Shown: positions 25,091 through 35,037, numbered from the stretch's first letter. The stretch: 64,000 bases of DNA from an uncultured Crocinitomix sp. (GCA_937136425.1 CAKZON010000024.1:37282-101281), one strand, 5' to 3'. Made by a program: numbers and translations. Notes: a model not told the origin generated them from the sequence alone.

Positions 25091-26005
25091 TTAATGCCGC
25101 TCTCCTTTCAACACGCCAAATACGTGCAACACTTCTGGAAAAACTGCTTCCATGCTTTCCCGTGCACCATTAGTTGAACCAGGCAGTGCCATTACTAATG
25201 TGCTTCCTTTAACACCTACTACACTGCGAGACAACATAGCATATGGCATTCGATTTTGTCCATAGTTACGAATCGCTTCTTCAATTCCTGGGATTCTACG
25301 ATCCAATAATGGCTCTATGGCTTCTGGTGTCACATCTCTAATAGATAAGCCTGTTCCGCCAGTGTAAATCACCATATTAAATCCATCTGCATGATAATTG
25401 TTCAACTTACCTTGAATCGCTTCTTTTTCATCAGGAATAATATCATAGGCCCCAATTTCCACACCGCTTTTTTCTAATTTTGCGATAATAGCTTTCCCGG
25501 CTTTATCTTCTTTCTGTCCGGCAGAAATGGTATCAGAACATACAATAACTGCCGCTTTTAAATCTTTTCGATCTAAAAATTTGTCTTTAAAATCAGTCTT
25601 TCCGCCACGTTTGTTCAATAGCTTAATCGTTCCTATTTCGATTCCTTTATCAATAGGTTTAAGCATATCATACATATTCAACGCAATAACACTTACTCCA
25701 TGCATTGCCTCTACCTCAACCCCTGTTTTATAAATGGTATGTACTTCCATCTCTACATAAATAGATAAGCCTTCAATACGATAAGAAACTGCCGTGTATT
25801 CAATTGGCAAAGGATGACAATCTGGTAATAAATCAGGTGTTTTTTTCACCCCCAATAACCCAGCAGCTTTGGACATTTCAAAAACATTTCCTTTAGGAAC
25901 TGTTCCATTATTTATGGCGTCTATTGTTTCTTGCTTACTCACATTTACTACAGCCTGAGCAATAGCTTTACGCAAAGTATTTGACTTTTCTGTTATGTTT
26001 ACCAT
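25091..26005 (-). CDS. moaCB: MoaC-MoaB fusion: cPMP synthase / molybdopterin adenylyltransferase
   Basis: 304 residues. Residues about 1-145 are MoaC (KKTPDLLPDCHPLP, KTGVEVEAMHGVSVIAL, DKGIEIGTIKLLNKRGGK), which forms cyclic pyranopterin monophosphate. Residues about 148-304 are MoaB/MogA (AAVIVCSDTISAG, YTGGTGLSIRDVTPEA, ALPGSTNGARESMEAV), which adenylylates molybdopterin before metal insertion. It is the last gene of the moeA-to-moaCB series, 99 nt after moaE; that gap holds repeat-like AT-rich sequence. moaA, which acts just before MoaC, is not in the window. Confidence 0.93.
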   Translation of the reverse strand: MVNITEKSNTLRKAIAQAVVNVSKQETIDAINNGTVPKGNVFEMSKAAGLLGVKKTPDLLPDCHPLPIEYTAVSYRIEGLSIYVEMEVHTIYKTGVEVEAMHGVSVIALNMYDMLKPIDKGIEIGTIKLLNKRGGKTDFKDKFLDRKDLKAAVIVCSDTISAGQKEDKAGKAIIAKLEKSGVEIGAYDIIPDEKEAIQGKLNNYHADGFNMVIYTGGTGLSIRDVTPEAIEPLLDRRIPGIEEAIRNYGQNRMPYAMLSRSVVGVKGSTLVMALPGSTNGARESMEAVFPEVLHVFGVLKGERH

Positions 26006-26104
26006 TATTATAATATTTGGTACTTAGTATCTTGTTAATTTATGGTGCATTGGAAAATTAACCACTGACAATTGTACATTGATAGATTTCTTATTGTTAA
26101 TTGA

Positions 26105-26551
26105 TCAACTATTAACCTTCCATTGATAAGATTCATCTTCAAAAATTTCTTTACCAAATACAGGTACGTTTGCTTTAATTTCTTCCACCAAAAAGCGACA
26201 AGCATCCATTGCCATAGCACGGTGTTTTGAAGAAGTAAATACGAACAAGCAAATTTCTCCTGCTTTCACTGGTCCTAAACTATGATAGATATGCATACAG
26301 GTTAAATCGAATTTCTCAAAAGCTGCTTCTCTAATCTCATGAAACTTTTGCTCTGCCATTTCTTCGTAAGCCGAATAATCAATTCCCTGCACCACTTTTC
26401 CATCAATTTCGTCAGCACGCACTTGTCCTAAAAAAATGTCATGTGCACCAATATTTGTTTTAACCTGATGATGCGCTATTGAAGTTGCTATTTTTTCCGG
26501 ACTGATAGCACCTTGTACAAATACCTTTTTTGGTTTCTTTTTAGTTTCCAT
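26105..26551 (-). CDS. moaE: Molybdopterin synthase catalytic subunit
   Basis: A 148-residue subunit that, with thiocarboxylated MoaD, inserts sulfur into cPMP to give molybdopterin. Seen are HDIFLGQVRADEIDGKVVQG, GIDYSAYEEMAEQKF, IYHSLGPVKAGEICLFVF, SSKHRAMAMDACRFLVEEIK and the catalytic-Lys region PVFGKEIFEDESYQW. The start overlaps the end of moeB by 11 nt, so the two are translationally coupled. Confidence 0.93.
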   Translation of the reverse strand: METKKKPKKVFVQGAISPEKIATSIAHHQVKTNIGAHDIFLGQVRADEIDGKVVQGIDYSAYEEMAEQKFHEIREAAFEKFDLTCMHIYHSLGPVKAGEICLFVFTSSKHRAMAMDACRFLVEEIKANVPVFGKEIFEDESYQWKVNS

Positions 26552-27641
26552 AATTCTGCATTCCTCCTTTTAATTCTTTTATATCATTCAATTGGTGGGC
26601 TTGTTTTAATAATTGCCTCACATTATTTGATCTTGCTCCGGTTTGACAAACCAAAACTACCTTTTTATCTGTTTTAAATCGATCTATTTTTATTTGCAAA
26701 TCTGACATTATAATTCGCTCTACATTATTACCATCAAGTTGTGGTTCTTCCCACTCTTCCCTCAAATCGATAATTCGAACTGTTTCTTTATTCAACATCT
26801 CAGTAAACTCAGATGCTGTAACCTCATGGTTTTCCACCTCTGTTACAACACCACAAAACAAGTCGTAATTATACTCCGTAAAACGCTCCTTTAAATCAAT
26901 TGTTTTTTGCACTTCTTCATCTGATCGTTGAATACCAACGGACATATAATTTGCCTGCAATGCGTCATAAATCAACAATTGACCCGAAAGCGGTTTCCCA
27001 ATCTCCAATATGATTTTAATAGCTTCGTTAGCTTGTTGCGTTCCAATAATTCCGGGAAGCACTCCTATTACACCAATTTCTGAACAGTTTTTAATCGTAC
27101 CTGCTTTTGGAGGAACGGGAAATAAGCAACGATAGGTTGGCCCCTTTTTATAATTAAAGACAGATACCTGACCTTGAAACTTATATATAGATCCATAAAC
27201 CAGCGGTTTTTCAGACAATACGGCAGCATCATTTACTAAATAACGCGTTGAAAAATTATCTGTCCCATCAACAACCAAATCATATGAAGCAAACAATTCT
27301 AGCGCATTTGCTGTTGTTAATCGCTCAGGATAAACTTGGAAAAGAACATCATCATTCAGCTGCTTTAGCCTTTGTGCTGCACATACCGCTTTATTTTGTC
27401 CCACATCTTCTGAGGTAAACAAAATTTGCCGTTGCAAGTTTGATAAATCAACGGTATCAAAATCAATAATCCCAATTGTTCCAACACCCGCTGCAGTAAG
27501 ATATTGCAATATTGGACAACCTAATCCTCCAGCTCCAATAACTAAAACTTTTGCTGCCTTTAATTTCAGTTGTCCCTGCATACCAACTTCCTCCAAAATG
27601 ATATGCCGATTATATCTGCTATTTTCAGTTTTACTTAACAT
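26541..27641 (-). CDS. moeB: Molybdopterin-synthase adenylyltransferase with rhodanese domain
   Basis: 366 residues from the ATG at 27641, 1 nt after the moaD stop; the frame is open further but a start inside moaD is unlikely. The E1-like ThiF/MoeB domain (about 1-240) has the ATP site VIGAGGLGCPILQYL and YRCLFPVPPKAG; it activates the MoaD C-terminus. A rhodanese domain follows (about 270-366) with active-site loop CQTGARS. Oddity: the two CxxC zinc pairs of E. coli MoeB are not both present (PTYRC here, and no later pair). The layout resembles MOCS3-type sulfur carriers. Confidence 0.9.
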   Translation of the reverse strand: MLSKTENSRYNRHIILEEVGMQGQLKLKAAKVLVIGAGGLGCPILQYLTAAGVGTIGIIDFDTVDLSNLQRQILFTSEDVGQNKAVCAAQRLKQLNDDVLFQVYPERLTTANALELFASYDLVVDGTDNFSTRYLVNDAAVLSEKPLVYGSIYKFQGQVSVFNYKKGPTYRCLFPVPPKAGTIKNCSEIGVIGVLPGIIGTQQANEAIKIILEIGKPLSGQLLIYDALQANYMSVGIQRSDEEVQKTIDLKERFTEYNYDLFCGVVTEVENHEVTASEFTEMLNKETVRIIDLREEWEEPQLDGNNVERIIMSDLQIKIDRFKTDKKVVLVCQTGARSNNVRQLLKQAHQLNDIKELKGGMQNYGN

Positions 27642-27642
27642 A

Positions 27643-27882
27643 CTATCCGCCTGCAAATGGTGGTAAAATTGCAACCTCACAGTCACCTTTTATTAAAAAA
27701 TCGTTTGATTTCAATTCTTGGTTCACCGCTATTTGAAACGACTCTTTTTCAAGATCAGTATAACGGTTAATTAACCAAGTTCTAAGTTCATTCAGGCTCA
27801 TACTTTCACCTGCATTATATTGTTCTTCGGTAAGGTTTGTTATTTCAACAATTCTTCCAAAATATTTTAAATTCAAAATCAT
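27643..27882 (-). CDS. moaD: Molybdopterin synthase sulfur carrier subunit
   Basis: A 79-residue ubiquitin-fold protein that ends in the required Gly-Gly (ILPPFAGG), the site of thiocarboxylation by MoeB. It opens with ILNLKYFGRIVEITN and contains NQELKSNDFLIKGDCEVAI, typical of MoaD. Its start overlaps the mobA end by 4 nt. Confidence 0.93.
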   Translation of the reverse strand: MILNLKYFGRIVEITNLTEEQYNAGESMSLNELRTWLINRYTDLEKESFQIAVNQELKSNDFLIKGDCEVAILPPFAGG

Positions 27883-28433
27883 AAATCCTTCTTTGAATTA
27901 AGATTTTTAAAGGTAAGTACATCAAAATTATTAGCATTCATGAACAGAACATGTAATTGACTGATTACCGTCATAATTTTTAAATGATTTAATGCTAAAG
28001 CTTCTTTAAACACAGGCAATACTGACCTTTTATATGTCCCAATTAAAGGATGTATTTTTTCTTCTTTCTTTGGAACAACAGCATCAAACTCATTTAAATT
28101 ATTCATTAAGTCTAACAATAAGTCTTTTGAAACATAAGGTGCATCACAACTAATAATCCAATTCAATTCCGTTTTGGAAGCTGATAAACCAGTAACAATT
28201 CCTGCCAATGGCCCCTTTTCTTTTACAAGATCTTCATACACTTGAAAACCAAATTGTTCGTAAGCTTTGTCATTCGCGATAATGATAATATTGGATGCCA
28301 CTAGTTTCACTGTATCAATAATATATTGAATCATAGGTTGTCCATTAAGGTTCATGAGTCCTTTATCCTCCCCCATTCTGGAACTTTGTCCACCTGCTAA
28401 AATAATAGCTGTTGTATTTGCTATAGGCATCAT
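27879..28433 (-). CDS. mobA: Molybdenum cofactor guanylyltransferase
   Basis: A 184-residue nucleotidyltransferase that attaches GMP to Mo-molybdopterin, making the MGD form used by DMSO-reductase-family enzymes. Signature IILAGGQSSRMGEDKGLM, then EKGPLAGIVTGL and ISCDAPYVSKDLL. It overlaps moeA by 1 nt (TAATG). A second ATG follows directly, so the first residue is uncertain by one codon. Confidence 0.92.
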   Translation of the reverse strand: MMPIANTTAIILAGGQSSRMGEDKGLMNLNGQPMIQYIIDTVKLVASNIIIIANDKAYEQFGFQVYEDLVKEKGPLAGIVTGLSASKTELNWIISCDAPYVSKDLLLDLMNNLNEFDAVVPKKEEKIHPLIGTYKRSVLPVFKEALALNHLKIMTVISQLHVLFMNANNFDVLTFKNLNSKKDL

Positions 28434-29608
28434 TACCTTAATCGATAGGCATCAACCTTCTCCATTTTTTTTACAATAGTAATTGATGCAGGAATATAAA
28501 CAAGAGCATCAGCAGTTGCAAAAGAACGCAACATAGCTGAACTTTGCATGCCTAACACAAAAAGTTGTTCGTCTTTAATCTTTGCTTTTAAAAATTCAGC
28601 CCTACTCCCTTTTTTCGTATAATCTTCTCCCAATGGTAGTGCTACTTTTTCTAGCCCTTCAAAGCCTTTTCCCATCATTAAATGTAAAGTAGGAAGAACA
28701 TACATATAAAAACATGAAAGTGCAGCTGCAGGGTTCCCTGGCAAACCAGCAATTATTGTATCTCCTTTTTTGCCCATGTAAATAGGTTTCCCTGGCTTTT
28801 GGTTAATTTTATAAAAAAGTTGCTCAACGTTTAACTCTTGCAAGGCTTTTCCTACAAAATCATAATCACCAACAGATATTCCACCAGTTAAAATGACAAA
28901 ATCTGAGTCTTGAATTGCTTTATGTATGTTTTCTTTGGTCGCTTCGTAATTATCAGCAACGGTAGTCACTGAATAATTTTTAAAATCATATTGCTCAAAT
29001 GCCGTGGCTAGCATTGCGGAATTGCTTTCATAAATTTGTCCAGGTTCTAGTTTATTCCCCACCTTTACAAGTTCATTACCTGTTGTAATTAATGCAATTT
29101 TCGGCTTTTGAACGACAGCAACCTCAGCGATTCCCAATCCCGTTAAAAAACCAACTCCAGCAGGTGTAATCAAGGTTCCTTTTTCTAATGCTACGTCTCC
29201 CTGTTGAATTTGCTCTCCTTTCAGTCGAATATTTCTTCCAACCTTAACCTCTTGTGAGACTTTTGCTATATTTTCATTGCGGTCAATCCACTCCTGTTGC
29301 ACAACTATATTGGCATCATCAGGAACCATTGCTCCAGTAAATATTCGAACTCCTTCCCCAATTTTTAATGCAGGATTATTTGACGAACCTGCAGCAACCT
29401 CTCCAACAACATTATAATCCTTAATATCATTCTGAAAATTAAAAGCATATCCATCCATTGCAGATTGATTAAATGATGGCATGTCAATAAGTGACTTGAC
29501 ATCTTCCGCCAACACATGACCTAATGCGGCATTCAAATTCATATTAACGCTTGCATTTGCACCCACATTTTGACTCAAAATTTTGAATGCCTCTTCAACA
29601 TTTATCAT
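28433..29608 (-). CDS. moeA: Molybdopterin molybdotransferase
   Basis: A 391-residue enzyme that inserts molybdate into adenylylated molybdopterin. Motifs are DMPSFNQSAMDGYAFN near the start, TGAMVPDDANIVVQQEW, LTGGISVGDYDFVG (MPT-binding loop) and INQKPGKPIYMGK with GLPGNPAAALSCF. It is the first gene of the minus-strand Moco operon; the divergent ABC exporter begins 104 nt away. No molybdenum-dependent riboswitch structure was evident upstream. Confidence 0.94.
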   Translation of the reverse strand: MINVEEAFKILSQNVGANASVNMNLNAALGHVLAEDVKSLIDMPSFNQSAMDGYAFNFQNDIKDYNVVGEVAAGSSNNPALKIGEGVRIFTGAMVPDDANIVVQQEWIDRNENIAKVSQEVKVGRNIRLKGEQIQQGDVALEKGTLITPAGVGFLTGLGIAEVAVVQKPKIALITTGNELVKVGNKLEPGQIYESNSAMLATAFEQYDFKNYSVTTVADNYEATKENIHKAIQDSDFVILTGGISVGDYDFVGKALQELNVEQLFYKINQKPGKPIYMGKKGDTIIAGLPGNPAAALSCFYMYVLPTLHLMMGKGFEGLEKVALPLGEDYTKKGSRAEFLKAKIKDEQLFVLGMQSSAMLRSFATADALVYIPASITIVKKMEKVDAYRLR

Positions 29609-29712
29609 ACTTCAATTTTAAGACTTAAAGATACGCAACTTCTTTGAAGGATTCGCGAATAAATATAACATGTTTAAACACCTACTAATAGAATTCTATC
29701 TAACTTTGTATT

Positions 29713-31461
29713 ATGGCAGAGAAAGAAGAAGAAAAGAAAGCATCAGTTAAAAATGCGTTTAAAGAATTTGTTTGGCCGCGCAAAAAAATTCTATTTGTGG
29801 GGTTGGTTTTAATCCTTATTAGTAAGGCTGCAAGTTTTGTTTCACCATTACAATTAACTGTTCTAATTGATCAAATTATACCCAATGAAGATTACCAACT
29901 TTTAGTACAATTGTTAATTCTTGTTATGGCTGCAATTACCGTTCAAGCAATTACAGCATTTTTATTGACGCGATTGTTGAGTGTGGAGGCGCAACGCCTT
30001 ATTGCACAACTACGCGTTAAAGTTCAAAAGAAAGTATTGGCATTACCAATTAGTTATTACGACAACACAAAATCTGGAGCATTAGTTTCTCGAATAATGA
30101 CGGATGTTGAGGGAGTTAGAAATTTGGTTGGTACCGGACTTGTTCAACTTGTAGGAGGAACAATCACCTCAATTGGATCCATTTACTTCTTGGTAGAAAT
30201 CAATGGAAAAATGACAGTCCTAGTATTAGTTCCCGTTCTTATTTTTGGAGTTATTGCATTGAAAGCATTTGGATTTATTCGCCCAATTTTCAAAAAACGA
30301 GGAGTAATTAATGCTGAAGTAACAGGTCGATTAACAGAGAGCTTAAACGGCATTCGCGTAATCAAAGGATTTAATGCTGAACAACAAGAGAATGAAGTTT
30401 TTGAAGAAGGCGCATTTAGGTTATTTAAAAACGTTAAAAAGAGTTTGACATCAACTGCAATTATCACAAGTTCATCTACCTTTTTAATTGGTGTTGCAAC
30501 TACAGGTATTTTCGGAATGGGTGCATATTATGTTATGGAAGGCACGTTAGAAGTTGGTCAATTGATGACCTTTAGTTTCTTAATTGCATTAATGATTGCT
30601 CCAATTGTTCAGATGGGTAATATTGGCAGCCAGTTAACAGAAGCCTTTGCAGGTTTAGACCGAACGGAAGAATTGTTAAACATGGCAATTGAGAATGATT
30701 TGAGTGAGCGTACCGAAATACTAGAAAACGTAGTTGGTAATGTAAAATTTGAGGACGTTTCATTTTCTTATGAAGAAGATAAAGAAGTTGTACATGAAAT
30801 TAGTTTTGATGCACCGTTGGGATCAGTCACAGCACTGGTAGGTTCTTCAGGTTCAGGGAAATCAACTATAGCAGGACTAGCCTCCAGTTTTATGTCTCCT
30901 GATTCTGGTCGTGTCTTAGTTGATGGTCAAGATTTATCTAAAGTAGATTTAAGTAGCTATAGACAGCATTTAGGTGTTGTTTTACAAGATGATTTTTTGT
31001 TTGAAGGAACTATACGTGAAAACATTCTTTTTCCACGACCAGATGCAAGTGAAGAACAATTAATAGAAGCTGTGAAAGCAGCATATATTGATGAGTTTAC
31101 AGATGACTTTGAAAATGGATTAGATACTGTAATTGGCGAACGTGGCGTAAAACTATCAGGAGGACAACGCCAACGTATTGCTATTGCTCGTGCAGTACTT
31201 GCAGATCCTAAAATCATTATTTTGGATGAGGCAACCTCTAATTTGGATAATGAAAGCGAAGCCTTTATTCAAAAAAGTTTAGCTGAATTAATGAAAGGTA
31301 GAACCACATTCGTAATTGCACACCGACTTACAACTATTCGTAAAGCTGATCAAATTTTAGTAATTGAAAAAGGACGAATTGCTGAACAAGGTACACACGA
31401 TAGTCTAATCGACAAAAAAGGAAGATACTACGACCTATTTACTTACCAAAGTCGTATATAA
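29713..31461 (+). CDS. ABC exporter, fused permease-ATPase (MsbA-like)
   Basis: 582 residues. An N-terminal six-helix exporter domain (about 20-310) is followed by the nucleotide-binding domain (about 340-575) with Walker A VGSSGSGKST, Q-loop VVLQDDFLFEGT, signature LSGGQRQRIAIARAVL, Walker B IIILDEATSNLD and switch His in VIAHRLTTI. It works as a homo- or heterodimer, probably exporting lipid, peptide or drug. It stands alone. TAACTTTG (29701-29708), a good -7 box, lies 4 nt before the ATG, which would imply a very short or absent leader if used. Confidence 0.9.
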   Translation: MAEKEEEKKASVKNAFKEFVWPRKKILFVGLVLILISKAASFVSPLQLTVLIDQIIPNEDYQLLVQLLILVMAAITVQAITAFLLTRLLSVEAQRLIAQLRVKVQKKVLALPISYYDNTKSGALVSRIMTDVEGVRNLVGTGLVQLVGGTITSIGSIYFLVEINGKMTVLVLVPVLIFGVIALKAFGFIRPIFKKRGVINAEVTGRLTESLNGIRVIKGFNAEQQENEVFEEGAFRLFKNVKKSLTSTAIITSSSTFLIGVATTGIFGMGAYYVMEGTLEVGQLMTFSFLIALMIAPIVQMGNIGSQLTEAFAGLDRTEELLNMAIENDLSERTEILENVVGNVKFEDVSFSYEEDKEVVHEISFDAPLGSVTALVGSSGSGKSTIAGLASSFMSPDSGRVLVDGQDLSKVDLSSYRQHLGVVLQDDFLFEGTIRENILFPRPDASEEQLIEAVKAAYIDEFTDDFENGLDTVIGERGVKLSGGQRQRIAIARAVLADPKIIILDEATSNLDNESEAFIQKSLAELMKGRTTFVIAHRLTTIRKADQILVIEKGRIAEQGTHDSLIDKKGRYYDLFTYQSRI

Positions 31462-32397
31462 TTATTGGACGACTAATTTTTGTCTGGCGGTAATATTTCC
31501 TTCTTGATGGATTTGTACTTCGTACATCCCCTTAGGAAGATTTTTCGTATCAACTGATACAGTGCTACCACTTAATCGATCCATCCGTATTACCTCTTGT
31601 CCGTTTAAGTTAATTACAGACAATGCATACGATTCATTATTATGGGTCGAATAGTTGACTGTTGTAATTGCACGGCTTGGATTTGGATATAAGTGAATTG
31701 ATGATTGTGTACCATTTTCATCAAGACCTCCAAATATGGCATAAAAACTTGAGATATTATCTATCATCCAACCGTCTTTTGAGGTGTCAATACTATCGCT
31801 GATAAAATTAAATCTTAATAAGAATGTATCTGGTATTTCCACTTTCAATGGATACATCCAAATCCATTGTAATTGAGTATATGTCCAATCTGATGTTCCT
31901 GTAAAAGCATGTGTTCCGTCCATTAAAGTATCACCTTCACCATATAAATTTTCATGATAAAATTCGAATCCAGGATGCAATTCAGAATGGTCATAAACAT
32001 TATCCCATGTTTCACCATAATCATATGAAAACTCAATACTTCCTCCATCTAGCATACTGTCAGATTCAAATTTATGCCAGAAACGTATTCCCGCATTAAA
32101 CATCATTCCACCACCTTCCCAGTAAAGTGGTACTTGAAAAGATGATAGGTTTGAATTGGAATAAGAGAGAACAGAGTCTGTTAAAATACAATTCGGTGCA
32201 GAGTAAGAGGTATCGAAAAAAGGTTTTGATGGTGTAGCCATTTGCCATTGGTTAGAAACCGAAGTATCTAATTCAATCCACATACAATCTTCTTCAAAAT
32301 CACAGGCGTTCAGTTCTACAAGCCCTCCGCCTGTTACAATTTGTGCTTGAATAGATAATGTTATGGAAAATGAAAATAATAGTATTAGTAATTTCAT
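31462..32397 (-). CDS. Secreted protein with T9SS sorting domain
   Basis: 311 residues with a signal peptide (about 1-18, ending SIQAQ). A jelly-roll-like domain (about 25-225) resembles the MAM/immune-inhibitor-A-type module: GSIEFSYDYGETWDNVYD and KDGWMIDNISSFYAIFGG. It ends with a type A sorting domain (SIHLYPNPSRAITTVNYS, then KGMYEVQI and QKLVVQ). Probably surface-attached. The stop codon abuts that of the ABC exporter. Spacing (20 nt) to the next gene on the same strand suggests one transcript with the 32418 gene. Confidence 0.75.
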   Translation of the reverse strand: MKLLILLFSFSITLSIQAQIVTGGGLVELNACDFEEDCMWIELDTSVSNQWQMATPSKPFFDTSYSAPNCILTDSVLSYSNSNLSSFQVPLYWEGGGMMFNAGIRFWHKFESDSMLDGGSIEFSYDYGETWDNVYDHSELHPGFEFYHENLYGEGDTLMDGTHAFTGTSDWTYTQLQWIWMYPLKVEIPDTFLLRFNFISDSIDTSKDGWMIDNISSFYAIFGGLDENGTQSSIHLYPNPSRAITTVNYSTHNNESYALSVINLNGQEVIRMDRLSGSTVSVDTKNLPKGMYEVQIHQEGNITARQKLVVQ

Positions 32398-32417
32398 AGC
32401 GTATATTATTGAGATTC

Positions 32418-34883
32418 TTATTCTATAATCAATTTTGTTGTGTAAAGTTGTTCGCCATCTTCAATCGACTCAATTTCCAGGAAGTATAACCCGCCAACAA
32501 ATTGACTCGTATTAATCACAGATTGCCCCATGTTCAACTTTTCTTGCTCAAATATTTCTTGCCCCATTAGGTTGTATAATCGAATTGTATACCCTAATTC
32601 CTTTTCTGCATTTAAATTAACATAAACAAAATCATCTGCTGGATTAGGATATACCATTACACTAATAATATTATCCTTTAATGGAATACTAACATCCAAT
32701 GGCTCCGCAATGGTATTAATAGCTGTATTAGTTATTACTGCAGGATTAAAATCAAAATAAATATGTGCTGTATTTTCAATTGTCTCCCCAATTGCCAATT
32801 CTGGTTTCAGTTTAATACGGTACTTTACGAAACCATGACTTTCCATTTCATTGGCATTACTGTCAGGCAACATAATATCATTAAAAACAAAAGCTACTTC
32901 TCCTGATGGATCAAATTCAAATTCCATATCATGACTGCTATACAAAGGTTGAATACTCGTCCAAATTAAATTATCATCTAATTGATCACGAATTATTACA
33001 TCTTCAGCATAATCAGTCCCTGTATTTTGAAAACGCACAGTGTACTCAATCCATTCTGTTGTTGGTGGAATATTTCCTTCAGGTCCTTCACCTAAAGGGT
33101 CTGGTGTTTTGTCATTCGGATCATAAGCACAATCTATTGGCTGGGTAATTTCATCAATTGCTGTAAACACAACTTCATCATCCCATATAATTGTTGAAGT
33201 CAAAATACTTGTAACGGTATCATTTACGCCATCAGGCGTTCCAACGTGAACCATAAATGATTCGGTTTCAAAAAAGAAAAAATCTTCATACGACCAAAAT
33301 AACTTCTGCCCTACAATAGAATCAGGAACAATTGCTGCCCATTCAAATGTCAAACTATCGTCTAACTCCAACTCCATGATACCAGAAGGTAATGTTGTCC
33401 CAAGGTTTTTAATACTTATCCAAATGGGCCTTGTTGCATTACACCTGATTGAAGGAGAACCAACTATAGCTGTTTCTATACTATCAATCCCCTCGGTAGG
33501 AAACATTCCAAAATCAAGCGTATCAATGTATGTAAAATCAGCATCTACGGTCACATCATAGCTTTCATATTCAGATGTAATTCCCCAAGAATCAAACTCT
33601 GGATAAACTTCATAAACATCATCTGGTAAACCTGCAAAACTAACTGCATAAGATCCGTCAGCATATGTTACGGCCATTGTACCATCTGGATCAGTCTTGA
33701 TCAACATCCATGGTAAACCGACCTCAGTATCGTCCATTATGCCATTCTCGTTTTCATCATAATAAATTTGCCCTGCAGCATGATTTGGATTTAATGCCCC
33801 ATTTTCAAACCAGCCTACTTTACCAGGAAAAATACCAACAGCATAAGCGTCAAGATCGCCATCTCCGTCAAAATCTCCTAAATGAATATCATTGACATAG
33901 GCAATATCATTCGCCATAATTGTTGGTTCCTCAAAAGTTGCATCACCGTTATTCTCAAACCATTCTACTTTGCTATCGCTATACGAAGCCGTAACTAAAT
34001 CAATATCGCCATCTAAATCAATGTCTCCTGATATGACACGATTTTCTCCTGAATAATCTTCGGTTATCAAGGTTGGTCCACTAAATGTACCATCCCCCAT
34101 ATTTTCATTCCAGTAAATTTTCCCGCCTTCTTCAAATGTCCATGCCCCATGCACAATATCCTCATCATCATCTCCATCAATATCAGCCGTGCATACGGAA
34201 CTAGCATAGGTTGTACCTGAATTAACAATTACGCGATCATCAAATTCTCCACCGCCTAAATTTTCTATAAAGTACACTTCACCACCTCCAGAAAAACCAC
34301 ACCAAATTATATCTTCATCCGAATCTCCATCCACATCTGAAAGTATAAAATCTAAGATATCAAAAGCTCCTGGTTCAATTTCGTGAGTATCTACTATATC
34401 TCCAGTTCCGTCTCCTTCATACCAATAGATAGCACCTGCAGAAGTTCCAACTAAATCAGGATCACCGTCCTCATCAAAATCGGTAGCTTTGATAAATTCA
34501 GACTCTGCCAGTTCAAACATTGTTTCATGCTCAAAACTACCGTCCCCTAAATTTCTAATTAATCCAGATTCATAATCAGCGCTTACGATCACATCATAAT
34601 CACCATCCATGTCATAATCCACGACATCAAAATCTGTAATTCCTTCTACAAGGGCAATAGTAACTGCATAGGAAAATGATCCTAAACCAAGATTCTCGTT
34701 CCAATAAATATAGTGGTCTGAACGGACAAGAAAATCAATGTCTCCGTCCATGTCAAAATCGACAGGAATCATTTCCACGGGATCGTAAATATCTCCTTCA
34801 ACAATATTATTAAACGGTCCGTATTGGGCTGATACTATAAAAGAAGTGAATAACGCAAATAAAACGAGTAAGGCTTTTTTCAT
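32418..34883 (-). CDS. Secreted FG-GAP/VCBS-repeat protein with T9SS sorting domain
   Basis: 821 residues with a signal peptide (about 1-19). Seven FG-GAP/VCBS-type repeats (about 35-360) carry calcium-loop motifs such as DFDMDGDIDFLV, DFDEDGDPDLVG, DIDLDGDIDLVT and DFDGDGDLDAYA, and should form a beta-propeller. An SdrD-B-like module follows (IYYDENENGIMDDTEVGLP), then a DUF11/DUF7619-like repeat (WIEYTVRFQNTGTDYAEDV) and a sorting domain (VYPNPADDFVYVNL, ending TTKLIIE). Likely a surface adhesin or binding protein. Confidence 0.83.
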   Translation of the reverse strand: MKKALLVLFALFTSFIVSAQYGPFNNIVEGDIYDPVEMIPVDFDMDGDIDFLVRSDHYIYWNENLGLGSFSYAVTIALVEGITDFDVVDYDMDGDYDVIVSADYESGLIRNLGDGSFEHETMFELAESEFIKATDFDEDGDPDLVGTSAGAIYWYEGDGTGDIVDTHEIEPGAFDILDFILSDVDGDSDEDIIWCGFSGGGEVYFIENLGGGEFDDRVIVNSGTTYASSVCTADIDGDDDEDIVHGAWTFEEGGKIYWNENMGDGTFSGPTLITEDYSGENRVISGDIDLDGDIDLVTASYSDSKVEWFENNGDATFEEPTIMANDIAYVNDIHLGDFDGDGDLDAYAVGIFPGKVGWFENGALNPNHAAGQIYYDENENGIMDDTEVGLPWMLIKTDPDGTMAVTYADGSYAVSFAGLPDDVYEVYPEFDSWGITSEYESYDVTVDADFTYIDTLDFGMFPTEGIDSIETAIVGSPSIRCNATRPIWISIKNLGTTLPSGIMELELDDSLTFEWAAIVPDSIVGQKLFWSYEDFFFFETESFMVHVGTPDGVNDTVTSILTSTIIWDDEVVFTAIDEITQPIDCAYDPNDKTPDPLGEGPEGNIPPTTEWIEYTVRFQNTGTDYAEDVIIRDQLDDNLIWTSIQPLYSSHDMEFEFDPSGEVAFVFNDIMLPDSNANEMESHGFVKYRIKLKPELAIGETIENTAHIYFDFNPAVITNTAINTIAEPLDVSIPLKDNIISVMVYPNPADDFVYVNLNAEKELGYTIRLYNLMGQEIFEQEKLNMGQSVINTSQFVGGLYFLEIESIEDGEQLYTTKLIIE

Positions 34884-34982
34884 AGGATTGGGGTTAGGTT
34901 ACAAAAGCAATAAACTTGCTTTACAATCGATATAACGGAGACTTGTTTTAAATGGTTGGTAAATTCAAAAAAAAGCATAAAA

Positions 34983-35020
34983 AAAACGCCCCGTTCAATG
35001 AAGAACGAGGCGTTTTTAAA
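34983..35020 (-). terminator. Intrinsic terminator of the OmpA/TPR lipoprotein gene
   Basis: Stem AAAACGCC-C-CGTTC (34983-34996) / GAACG-A-GGCGTTTT (35003-35015) with one mismatch. On the minus strand it ends in eight T residues. It lies 20-55 nt past the stop of the 35038 gene. Confidence 0.85.
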
Positions 35021-35037
35021 ATTTTATTCGATTCGAA

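Noticed and set aside
29609..29712. Possible molybdenum-cofactor riboswitch between moeA and the ABC gene
   Set aside because: The 104-nt divergent gap is too short and shows no multi-stem structure of that class.
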